A stretch of 64,000 nt of DNA from Clarkia xantiana subsp. parviflora. Its lineage: Eukaryota; Streptophyta; Magnoliopsida; Myrtales; Onagraceae. Made by a program: the position numbers and the translations under genes. The DNA is taken from positions 36,280,819 through 36,344,818 of the forward strand of contig JAPTYO010000008.1 of the NCBI GenBank assembly GCA_036873135.1, read 5' to 3'. A model generated the notes under the pieces. It did not search any database, was not told where the DNA came from, and worked only from the letters and a program-made list of their open reading frames with translations. Below, piece after piece: positions 1 to 9,282 of the stretch; position 1 is the stretch's first letter, and every line of letters begins with the position of its first letter.

Positions 1-204
1 TTTAATGAAGAAACGCTAAATGCTTTTTTGACAAATGGAAGAAAGGATTCATGCATTGGACTGTATTGGAATCATTATTAAATATATTAGAGAATTTATT
101 GGAAAATAAACGAAAAATGCAAAATAGTAAAATAAACCTATTGTTTTTTTAATCGATCACACTAGGCATTCAAATGTGGCGTTTCCCCCTTCACAATCTG
201 AGAT

Positions 205-243
<39 letters not shown>

Positions 244-624
244 AATATATTTGATCTCAATGATTTACCCCCAGTCCAATTAATTTTTGGAGGAAAGCAC
301 CCCACAAATAACGATATTTTAATTTTTAGATTGAGGTACATACGCTACATGAAAAGTCGCGTTTACCTACTAATAAGTTTATGACCGGCCCGTCGGTCGA
401 AAATGTTATGCCGCTTTCCTACCGGATTATGTCTGATTTGACGAAAAAAAACTGCTATTGATCTTTTGCCGACATATTTTTCCTACCGATTTAACCAGTA
501 AGCAATAGGTGGGTAGAGAATAAATATACCCACCGGGTGCACGGCCGGATATTCACTTACGTATATCCGACCGAAATTTTCTCCAGCCGTGTCGAAACAA
601 TTTTCTTACGGGCATTTTAACAGG
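1..624. other. Flank left of element A; no gene seen
   Basis: AT-rich non-coding DNA with a long T run near 209-239. From about 380 there are repeated short motifs of the form CCGTCGGTCGAAAA, CCGACCGAAA and TTGCCGACA. The bases following element A (from 46589) continue with CCGACGGTTTTTGGCC. Such repeated CCGAC/GTCGG motifs recall the subterminal repeats of CACTA DNA transposons, so A may have inserted into an old one, but no CACTA terminus or transposase is visible. This is a weak inference. Confidence 0.3.
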
Positions 625-629
625 CCGAT
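625..629. repeat. Left target-site duplication of element A (CCGAT)
   Basis: CCGAT precedes the 5' LTR and CCGAC follows the 3' LTR at 46589-46593. Four of five bases match, which is what an old 5-bp target duplication with one substitution would look like. Confidence 0.6.
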
Positions 630-1228
630 TGATGGATATATGCCCAATTCGGGTTCGTATTTATATTCCGGACCTCGAAAAAACGTCAAACCCACGGAAA
701 CGGCTCAAAGTACTATACCCGCGAGTCAAAACGGTCCGAACGGGTAATACGTGCGTTTGGACCGGACTCGTCCGGATTGTATTGGATCCGGATTGCCGCC
801 CGCGACGCGTACATTTTTACCGACGTATTTCTACACTAAGTGTGAGTTTTCCAATAGCAAACTTCGATTAAATCCAACACCGGTTCACATTTTATTATTA
901 AACCGGAGTCGAACCGCACAAAACCGGGCTTCGGTTCAGGAACTCCTATATATAGGAATCTTGGCCACCAATTTCATTTCAACTCATTTTGAGATTGGCT
1001 TAATTAGGAGCTCTGAATTCTCTCTAGCTTTATCTCTCTAAGATCCTTATTTAGGCATCGGAGAGGGTTCAACCAGCACCACCCCCCTCTCTTCGAGTGC
1101 TGGTTAACTGTCTTGTGTGCAGGTCGGAAAGGACGCGCGGAATCGACGGCGTGGACTTGAAGAACTTTGCACAACCCAGAACACACATATTTGACGACCC
1201 GTACTCTCGCGCGGGGCCTGTCGAAACA
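630..1228 (+). repeat. 5' LTR of element A
   Basis: Begins TGATGGATATATGCCC and ends GTCGAAACA, so it has TG...CA termini. It matches 45973-46588 along its length with many substitutions and one longer indel near 770-790. TATA-like sequence lies at 947-954 inside a perfect 14-bp palindrome (944-957). Confidence 0.85.
944..957 (+). promoter_or_regulatory. LTR TATA box within palindrome (A)
   Basis: TCCTATATATAGGA is its own reverse complement. It lies about 280 bp from the LTR end, upstream of a leader ending at the primer site, as expected for an LTR promoter. The 3' LTR copy near 46309-46322 has TATATGTA, which breaks the symmetry at one position. Confidence 0.55.
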
Positions 1229-1230
1229 TT

Positions 1231-1246
1231 TGGCACCGTCCGCAAG
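1231..1246 (+). other. Primer binding site of A
   Basis: TGGCACCGTCCGCAAG starts two bases after the LTR. The form TGGCRCCGTC... is the primer site type of the other Tat elements in the window (TGGCGCCGTCTGTGGG). The first bases of that form agree with the 3' end of plant tRNA-Asp as I recall it; the exact primer tRNA is not settled. Confidence 0.6.
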
Positions 1247-1396
1247 ATTTGAACACAAAAGCCGCTAAGTACCACCAGTAATGACGAGCTATAACTAACC
1301 TCCCGACAATATGGATCTAGAAAGGAAAAGGGGCCCGGGGCTGCGGAAGCAAGTAGGCAGGTACCGCCAAGGAGGAACAACTCTGATCCTTCTCAC

Positions 1397-3128
1397 ATGC
1401 TAGAGGCCATGTCTACAGCCTCCTTAGTCCCAACCCCAAATGCGCTTCCCGCACAGCATCAGCAGCCGGCATTCAATGCCCAGAATGATGCACCACCGCC
1501 TGGTTTCGAGAACAGGGCAGCAAGGAGAGAGGAACATCCTTATGGATGCCTGCTGAAGATACCCAATTACAAGGAGGAGGAGCACAGGCTGCGCCAACAG
1601 TCACGCCTGCCATGATGGCAGCAATTGAAGAGCTCTTAGCTTTCAGAGAAACTTTAAGAAACCAAGGATATGCTCCACCACCACATTCACCTCCACCTCC
1701 ACCTCCTGTATACAGGCAGCAACCGCCGCCAAGGGCAGTGTCTCACGGCACTACTCGACATGAGAGCTCACTGCTTGAAGAAAGACAATACCAAGCTGCT
1801 TCTCACCAACACTACAACTCAAGAGAGGAGATAACACGCTCTTACACACCTTACGTAGGGGCGCAACAACAAGGAGAATCTTGGAGGCAACATCAAAGAG
1901 AAAGTTCCTTCTATGAAGATAGTCGGGAGCACCACGATCCCGCTTACAACAACATGGGTAGAAGAGGGCCAGCAAGGGAGGAAGACGTCCCAATAACGGG
2001 ACTGACAGCAAAGGCATTAGAAGCTCTGATTGAACAGAAGATGAAGCAGGCAAAAATGAAGGCCATACATATCCTAGCGGAGAACGCTTCCCATCCCTTC
2101 ACAGAGGAGTTGGTGTATAGCCAAGTGCCGGATGCGCTGTATAATGTCAAGATCGAGAAGAACAAGGGAAAGGGAGACCCAATAGAGCATGTGCAGCAGC
2201 ACGAAGCTTCACTTCTCGGTAGAACTACCAATCCACACCATCTGGCCATGACATTCCCGGAAACATTGGTGGGACCTGCAGCCCATTGGTTCTTTTCACT
2301 CCCACGCGACAGCGTGCACTCGTGGCCATATTTGAAGTCGAAGTTTATACAACGATACATGGGAGAGCGCAAGCTCTTGAAGGATTTAAGCGCACTAGAT
2401 GATGTACGTCAGGAGTATGACGAATCTTTGGCAGATTATTACATTCATTTCAACCAAAACATTACTGACATTTAAGCAGATGTTTTGGAAGGCGACATCG
2501 TAAGGTCGTTCATCCGACACTTAGGACATCACAAGGTTTTTCTCTCGCCGAAAAAATGTCTAAGCGTCCAGCAGAAACACCAGAAGAGTTAACGGTAAGA
2601 GTAAAAGAGTATGTTGACCTAGAAAGGTTTAGGGAAACTAACAAGGCTAAGATAAGTGCTGCGCGCCCTAAAGACGACAACAAGCCTGGTCCTGTAAAGC
2701 AATCCCAGGGGAATCAGAAAAACAAGCACTGGCAGCCTCAGCCCTAGTTTAAAAGACCGCACCATAGTGAGTTTTAAAAGCCCAAGGATGTTAATAACAT
2801 AGACTTCATCCCACTCAATGCACCACTGTCTATCATTCTCCGGTAAATGAAGGAGAACAACATGTGGAGAGAACCCAGCAACTACCGCAAGGGTCCGCTG
2901 GGAAAAGACAAGGATAAGTGGTGTGAAAACCACGAGGTGTACGGACATGATACAAATACATGCATGAGTCTGAAAATGTGTGTGAACAACATCGTCCAGA
3001 GGGGAGAACCGAAGCACTATGTTGATCAGGGGGCAACCCCTCGAAGAAAACCCAAGGTGAACCCTCGACAAAGAGTAAGGGAAAAGAAAGGGATCACGAA
3101 AATCCACCTCCTACCAAGCGAGGTGTGA
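1397..3128 (+). pseudogene. gag: Broken gag (capsid and zinc knuckle) of element A
   Basis: The first frame begins at ATG 1397 with a proline/glutamine-rich leader, then a frameshift near 1550-1600 moves reading to the frame open through 2475. The capsid-type segment (about 2090-2470) has the retrotransposon gag pattern: GDPIEHVQQHE, then AAHWFFSLP and SLADYYIHF. TAA at 2473 interrupts it, and homology continues to 2747 (RPAETPEELTVRVKEYVDL). A zinc knuckle lies at about 2915-2980 (WCENHEVYGHDTNTC, giving Cys, His, His, Cys). Function in an intact element: forms the particle and binds RNA. At least one frameshift and several stops make this copy dead. Confidence 0.75.
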
Positions 3129-3780
3129 TAAACGTAATTCATGGAGGACCAACTGCTGGAGGACATTTTTCAAATGCAAGAGATGTTTGCGCGTCACAAG
3201 TGGGAACACTCCCCAAATACGGGAAGAGACGACATCCAGAAATGGACGACGTCGTCATAAAATTCTCCAGACTTGACATGAAGTATATCGTCTATCCCCA
3301 CGATGATGCCCTGGTGATCACCATGGAAATTGTAGGTTATGATGTCAAAAGAATATTCGTCGACGGGGCTAGCGCTGCCGACAACCTGCATGTTAACGTA
3401 CTAGAACAGTTGGGAAAGACAAGGGCAGATCTGAAACCTGGAACCTTCCCCTTGGTAAGTTTCGTAGGCGCGGCAACATAGCCGCTGGGAGAAATCACTC
3501 TTCCAGTGACAATGGGCGAAGGGTGGACGACGTTGAACGTCAACATAACTTTTGTCGTGGTCGAGGCCCTTGGGGTGTATAATGGTATCTTGGGTAGAAC
3601 AACCATAAACCCATATGAAATTGTACCCTCAATAGTTCATCAGAAAATGAAATTCCTGATGGAGAATCGGATTGAGAAAGTACTGGGCGACCAAACATCT
3701 GCACGCAAGTCCTACGTTAATGCTCTTAGGAGTAAACAGTACCACTCGGTGGGGATGGTTAGAATGAAAAAAGTGGAAGG
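3125..3780 (+). pseudogene. Broken aspartic protease of element A
   Basis: Reads INVIHGGPTAGG, then a retropepsin-like stretch. The active-site region is VDGASAADNL, where the other elements have DGGSSSDIL. A TAG at 3479-3481 splits it, and the homologous sequence resumes with PLGEITLPVT and GILGRTTINPYE. In Tat elements this domain cleaves the Gag-Pol polyprotein. Here the stop and the changed motif argue against activity. It follows gag directly, as in D. Confidence 0.7.
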
Positions 3781-3837
3781 AGAAAGAACCAAGAATGGGG
3801 ACGAGTGTAGGCCCGTCCAAGCGCCAGCACCTGTACA

Positions 3838-4345
3838 TTTGACAAGGGAGTATTCAGTTCCAACACTTCAAAGTGTTTGGGACATCAAGCAAGGAAGAGG
3901 AGAAGCCATTATGAGCTATTACAAGAGGTTCGCATACAATGCAGCCTTGATGAGGGCTTCAAGAAGTGACGTGATCAATTCATTAGTTATGAATCTGAAC
4001 GCTCCTTCCTTCCTCCTCTTGGGAAGAATGCATGGTTGGCAAGCTACCAGCACGATGACAGATCTCAAGGATAGGCTGGAAATGGCAGTGTCCTGTGAGT
4101 TGGAGCTGGGGTGGAATGTATACCCGATAAGTCAATGTGAAGTGTGCACGTACAAAGCTGTGAGCAGAAAGCACTTGATGGTGCAGATATGCTTTTACTC
4201 CTCTAAAAATAGATGTAGAAGAGTTGTACACCAACATCTTGCAGAACATACTGCCTTCACCATACAACTATCCGCATGCATTTCTAGGAGCCAGTGTCTC
4301 GCATTGGTGCAAGTTCCACAAAACATGGGGAAACAGCACCAATGA
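3838..4345 (+). pseudogene. Second gag-like segment downstream of protease (A)
   Basis: Where RT would be expected, the open frame instead reads QSVWDIKQGRGEAIMSYYKR and RSDVINSLVMNLNAPS. This resembles the C-terminal capsid pattern of plant gag genes (QGxxESLxxYYxRF). It is therefore more like a second, divergent gag fragment than like pol. It could be a recombinant join with another element or an unusual non-autonomous design. The frame closes at 4343-4345. Confidence 0.45.
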
Positions 4346-4731
4346 CCGCGTCATGCTGAGATTGAAAATTTAAGATATAATCGCTTTCGGAGCATTGAGG
4401 AAATATGTCGCGCACAACCACAGGGCGTTGGCATCAAAACAACCATGAGGGAGATACACAACTCTTTTTCAATTTCACTTATGTTTTTCTTTAACTACCT
4501 ACAAAGCAATCATTGTATATAAAGCAATGAAGCTAATGAAGTTAATGTATTTTCGTAGGTACATTACTACATTATACACCTACTCTGAAATCACGCCAAG
4601 TAGTGGACTATACGAATATTATTTGCATCAACAACACAAACTATTACGCTAAGTAAAACAATCAGTTTATGTTCAACAATGCTGACATATATATTATTGA
4701 CATAAGCAACACTTCCTACTCTGGAATCATT
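4346..4731 (+). repeat. Non-coding part of A with a duplicated ~150-bp unit
   Basis: No coding sequence recognised. A unit beginning CTACTCTGAAATCACGCCAAG (near 4580) recurs as CTACTCTGGAATCATTCCAAG (near 4717) and continues beyond the B insertion at 15643 (TAGTGAATTATATAC against TAGTGGACTATACGA). B thus landed inside the second copy. Confidence 0.55.
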
Positions 4732-4736
4732 CCAAG
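4732..4736. repeat. Target-site duplication of B (CCAAG), left copy
   Basis: CCAAG here and at 15638-15642 flank element B exactly, a perfect 5-bp duplication. The host sequence of A reads through when B is removed. Confidence 0.9.
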
Positions 4737-4924
4737 TGTTGGATCACGGTGGAACTCTGGTACGATCTTTGACGGCGATCCTAGCTCCTTCGCTCGACGC
4801 AATCCTGCAAGAGGGGATAGACCGAGCGGTGACCCAGAATCCCTCTCTGATGCTTAAATGAGTATCTCGTGCAAACTGGCAAGCAGTAATCTCATGTAGT
4901 GTATCTCTAAAACGTAATTGATCT

Positions 4925-4964
4925 GAGGTAACCTCTGCCCTTTTTATAGGCGGAGAGGTACCTC
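4925..4964 (-). promoter_or_regulatory. LTR TATA box flanked by inverted repeat (B)
   Basis: On the - strand the TATA box is CCTATAAAAAGGG. GAGGTA-ACCTCTGCC on its left pairs imperfectly with GGCGGAGAGGTACCTC on its right (+ strand view). The 5' LTR copy is at 15108-15147; G has the same layout at 59023-59061, with the TATA box mutated. Confidence 0.6.
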
Positions 4965-5000
4965 AGTTACCTGGTGAACCGTTGGGGTGGTTAGCCCATA

Positions 5001-5140
5001 TTCCGCGTATCTCGGGCACGATCCCGCCTATCTAGGCCATGATCTCCCTTATCTCGGCCACGCCCCGCGTATCTCGGCCACGCTCCGCGTATCTCAATCA
5101 CGCTCCGCGTATCTCGGCCACGCCCCGCGTATCCCGGCCT
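5001..5140 (-). repeat. U3 tandem repeats, ~20 bp unit (B 3' LTR)
   Basis: About seven imperfect units; in the element's sense they are of the form GAGATACGCGGAGCGTGGCC. They lie upstream of the TATA box, an enhancer-like position. Equivalent arrays are at 15184-15323 (B), 59098-59241 (G) and in the LTRs of C/D. Confidence 0.75.
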
Positions 5141-5454
5141 CAACCTCTGATAGCAAGTCCCGACTAACATCGGGGACTCCAGAGTTATCTCATTGTGTCA
5201 CCGCTCGGGGCCCCTCGTCATCATGACAGGGCCAATCTTTCTCAGGGATTCGTCATCGAGGCCTACTTAAAGGCATCTCATCGGGAGCATCCAGCTCAGC
5301 TATCGGGACCGACTCTGTCAGGACCTTTCATCATCGGGACTCCCTCCGTCGGGACCCTTCGCCTTGGTCTTCTTGACCTCCATTTAGAGCCCAATGGGCC
5401 TATTCACCGTTTCCTCGCCGTTAAAGGGCCTAACGGCCATAGCGAAGCCCATCA

Positions 5455-5466
5455 TTTTCCCCCAAG
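5455..5466 (-). other. Polypurine tract of B
   Basis: On the - strand it reads CTTGGGGGAAAA and abuts TGATGGG of the 3' LTR. This is the plus-strand priming site for reverse transcription. Confidence 0.8.
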
Positions 5467-6018
5467 ACATGAGGGACTTACAGTTCGTCGTGTCTTCCAA
5501 TTCCCGACCTACCGACGTCGGAGTCGGAGACCTTTCCCTTGATACAGTCACATGATACAAATCTTCTCGTTCACGTTTCCTCGATACCTTGAGGATAACT
5601 ACCAAATTCGAGAAGACTACTCGGTTCCCCTGCCATTAAATGCAGCAGATAACGAAGCGACGTCTTTGGCAGCCGTGCCTGATATTTCGCGCCTGCTTTT
5701 TCTGAAAAAGTGCTTTTCAGGCCGTTTCATCATTACACCCGTTGCCATTCTGCACGTTTCATCTCAACGGTCCAGATCAAAACGCTTCAACTTCAACGAT
5801 TCAGATCAAAGCGTCCTTTCGACTGTCCTCTTCGCCTATAAAACCCTAACCGTGGGCACAGTTTCACTTTTACCGTTTCCGAAATTCCAAAAGCTTTTTT
5901 GCAACTTCTCTGAGAATTCAAGCTCTGCGATTTCGAAGGCTCAAGTGCTTCTCCGACCTCCTGTTCTCCGAACAACTTTCCAGCAACGTCAAGTTCATCC
6001 TTCCAGCCTCCAATCATC
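5467..6018 (+). promoter_or_regulatory. Promoter and leader of the antisense gene in B
   Basis: No coding sequence assigned. A TATA box (TATAAAA, 5837-5843) runs into a telobox-like AACCCTAACC. Upstream, two similar motifs occur, CAACGGTCCAGATCAAAACG (about 5766) and CAACGATTCAGATCAAAGCG (about 5795). The same pieces occur before the equivalent genes of C, D and G. Position relative to ATG 6019 (about 180 bp) suits a transcription start near 5870. Confidence 0.6.
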
Positions 6019-8740
6019 ATGTATGGTAAGGATTTCTTCCTTGTTACTAGTGTATCTTTTCCTTCATCTTTGCTTAGTCTGTTTGTGATTTTTCCGAAAA
6101 ACCCAATGTACCTTTCCTTGCCATGGTTGATTTCAGACAGTGGATCTGGTTCCGAGGGGAGAAAACCCTTCAACTTTGACTATGCACTCAACGAGATTTC
6201 CAGCACTGCTTACGATGCAGCTCTCCGGGAGGGATGCATCACCTCTACCTGGGAACCTCGCTTCCCATATCCCTGGCCCCGCCTCTCGAGTAACCTTGAG
6301 GTTACTCGTCCCCGGAAAGGGGAGGTATTTGTCTCTACGGGGCAAATATCAGCGGGGATTAGATTCCCCTTCTGTGGCAATCTGGTCGAGATGTGCCAGC
6401 ACTACAAGACGCATCCGACCACCTTCTCTCCCCACGCCATACGCCTGTGGAACGCCTTCCAGGTCCTCTGCTTCCGACAGAAGTGGGTTTACAGCCTCAA
6501 GCTCTTCAGAACCTTCTACGGGATGAAGTGCAACGAGGCGGGGGTCTGTGCCTTCTACCCCCGTATGCGGAAGTGGAACAAGACGCAACTCGGGTTGTGC
6601 AACTGGACCAATGACACCTGGAAGGTGGTCAAGGGTCGGGGACTCCTGGTCGATACGAGGTCCGATAACAGTGGGTGGAAGAGGAGCTACTTCTTCATCC
6701 AAAACTCCTCGATCCCGTGGCCCCTATGGGAGGTGGAAGCGGACTCTCCTCCCGCTTACCACACCTACACCGATGAAGACTTCCAGACTCTTCAACTCAT
6801 CCAGCTCTACCGATGGGGGGAGTCCTATACTCCCCTCGACGCCAATTCTCTCGTGGAGCGGGACCTGGTGAATGCCGGGATCCGACTCCTCGACATAATC
6901 TCCGGGGTTCAACTCCTCGACGGCCTCTCCAATATGGTTTCCTGGGTAACGCTTCTAACCTCTGTTTTTTACTGTTTGCAGCTAAGAAGGTATCCGTGCT
7001 GACCAATCTGATCCTTAAGCAGGGGGGAGACTGATGCTGTCCGCCTTACGCGGAAGAGGAAGTCAGCCAAGAAGGCTGCTGCTCCATCGGGATCTCCTTC
7101 CACGGAGCGGCCAAAGCGGAGCCGCGTGGAGGTGGACAAGCTCTTCGATGTCCAGACTGCTGAAGAAGGTAAAAAGCTCCGACTTGCTATTAAATCGTAC
7201 AGGAGGCTAGTTCCTAAGGAGCTGATCCCTTCGACCATGGAGGCCCGCATCACCGATGTCAAACGTGTCCTCCGAGGGGAAACTCCTCGTGTCCTGAAGG
7301 CGGGCTACTACAACTACCGCGGGAAGGACCAATATGTTTCCCGGCGCATTGTTTGGTGTAAGGGCTCTAATGAACTTCCTGATTACGTTTCTGAAGCCTC
7401 CTCTCGTCCTCTAGGTGCAGGTCACTCGGGGACTCCGTCGGGTGTTAGAGCCTCAGCAGGTGCACCACCTTCAGCAGGGGCGCCTCCTTCGGTAGGGGCA
7501 CCACTTTTCTCTGGTGGAGCGACCCCGACCGGCGAACAATTTCGTCGGGTGGAGAGTCTGGAGTCCTCCGAGGAGACTGATGAGGGCGGCACCCTTCGCC
7601 ATCGTCGGAGGACGGGGCAGTCCCCGCTGAAACCAACCTCCAAGGGGCTGCCCCCCTCGCCTTCTTCACAACAGCGACAGCCGTCGCCCATCCACAACTT
7701 CACTCCTTCCCCAGCCCGGGGCGAGTCGGAGGCATGCCCCTCCACGAATCAAGTCGGCCCTTCTCCTCTCCCCCTCGACGGGAGTTTTTACAAGGTCCTC
7801 GACCCCGCACAGAAGGATGCTCCCTGGGCCCCGATCCAAAAGCTGCAAGGGGTCCAGCTCCGACAAGGGGACACATACCCGGAGCTGGCCACACACCTGG
7901 TAGCGGGCTCAATCCTGCCTACTATGAGGTATCCGATCTCCTTGGATCGGGAGGAGATGCGCCGGGATGTACAAGAAATGTGCATGTGTCGGATAGAGAT
8001 AAGACTTTCACTTTTCTCTTCTTCTTTAATAAGACCGGTTGCTCATCCACTAACACTACTCTTCTTTCCTTCACAGGAGATGGGGGACATCAACCGTTTC
8101 CTGGGGTATATCTTCGCCTACGAGGAAGCCCTGGAGCAGGAGCGGGCTTAGGGGGCTCCTGCATAGCCAAGCTTGAGGAGGATCTCGCGGCCTCCTAGTC
8201 TTCGCGGGGAAAACTGGCCAAGGAGCAGGCCATCCTCGGCCGAAAGACTCGGGACCTCCAAAAGCAGGTTCGTGACTTCGAGGGGCTCCTGAAGCGGGAG
8301 CGGCAGGAGCGGCGGGTTGCTGAGGACAAGCTAGTCCTTGAAAAGAAGGCTTTGGAGGAGCAAATCGCGGAGGTTCCTGCGCAGCTGGTCGCGGCCGAGA
8401 CCAAGGGCCGGGAGGATTATCGGAGGTCTGAAGACTTCCAGGCTGATGCTGTAAAGTTCTGCAGCGCGGAGGTGGAGAACACCCTCTTCAATGCAGTTGA
8501 GGAACTCCACCTGGAGTATGGCGACGCCTTTAACTTCGACAAGTCTCCTTCTCTCGCTCCCTTCGCGAAAAAATACTTTGCTCTCTCGGAGGAGAGTGAT
8601 GAGGGGAGCACTACACAGCGGAGCCTCCAAGTGCTGACGCCCCGATAATCGACCCTCCAGCGGCTGAACCTGTGGAGCCTTCTGCCACAGACCTCGTGGA
8701 CCCTGCTCCCGTTGATGCTGCCGACAAGGACCAAGCCTAA
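6019..8740 (+). pseudogene. Antisense gene of element B (gypsy-type transposon protein, coiled coil), broken
   Basis: Gene model by comparison with C, D and G: exon 1 6019-6025 (ATGTATG), intron 6026-6136 (GTAAGG...TTTCAG), exon 2 from 6137, a pyrimidine-rich splice acceptor at 6981-6986, exon 3 to 7998, intron 7999-8076, exon 4 to TAA 8740. Exon 2 encodes GIRFPFCGNLVEMC...FSPHAIRLWNAF...LFRTFYGMKC, which resembles the plant 'putative gypsy type transposon' family. Exon 3 is Pro/Ser-rich in the middle. Exon 4 is a coiled coil. Damage: an extra G in the run at 7022-7027, donor GT changed to AT at 7999, and TAG stops near 8149, 8164 and 8196. Biochemical role unknown. Antisense genes of this kind are known in Tat-lineage elements. 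Confidence 0.75.
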
Positions 8741-8849
8741 CTGCTTATCTTTAGAGTCCTTGTATTCTCCTCATTTTTGTAATCCTCGGGCCTTTGAGCC
8801 CTCATGAATATCAGACTTTCTTAGTTCCGATTTTCAATTGCACTTCTCA

Positions 8850-9282
8850 AAGTGGCTTTACTTACTTAAGGCGAAACCTCGACACTTAAGATATTTTCAC
8901 ACATCACTTAAGACGATTTAACAACTTGCACCACTTAAGGTGACTTAATCTCGTGCATCACTTAAGACGACTTAATATCACGCACCACTTAAGGCGACTT
9001 AACCTCGTGCACCACTTAAGGCGACTTTCTCGTGCACCACTCAAGGCGACTTTCTCGTGCACCACTCAAGGCGACTTTCTCGTGCACCACTCAAGGCGAC
9101 TTTACAACACTTAGAATAAATCTAAGAATAATCTGATCGGAAGCAACCTCTTTATTCATTGATGGCAGAAAATTTGCTTACATCGAATCAAATGATAAAT
9201 AACATACACCACTCAAGGCGATTTTACATCGGGCACCACTTAAGGCGACTTTTCATCGGGCACCACTTAAGGCGACTTTTCA
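8850..9282. repeat. Tandem repeats between convergent genes of B
   Basis: Units of about 25-28 bp carry CACCACTTAAGGCGACTT on the + strand, more than ten copies. In pol sense the core is CCTTAAGTGGTG. A conserved segment at about 9108-9165 has AATAAA on the + strand (TTAGAATAAATC) and on the - strand (from CTCTTTATTCATT), facing each other. It separates the end of the antisense gene (8740) from the end of pol (9283). Confidence 0.75.

Larger units (their letters stand above)
4737..5454 (-). repeat. 3' LTR of element B
   Basis: On the - strand it starts TGATGGGCTTCGC and ends GTGATCCAACA. It carries about seven copies of a ~20-bp repeat (5001-5140) and a TATA box (4941-4950) flanked by inverted repeats (4925-4964). 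Confidence 0.92.

Noticed and set aside
209..239. T run as a retroposon poly(A) tail
   Set aside because: No SINE or LINE body or target duplication could be identified next to it.
5195..5542. 115-codon + strand frame in the B LTR (and 15378-15950)
   Set aside because: Lies in the LTR and changes length with LTR-flank junctions; not conserved as protein in G.
8850..9282. CRISPR-like direct repeats
   Set aside because: Units are contiguous without unique spacers, and the context is a plant retrotransposon.
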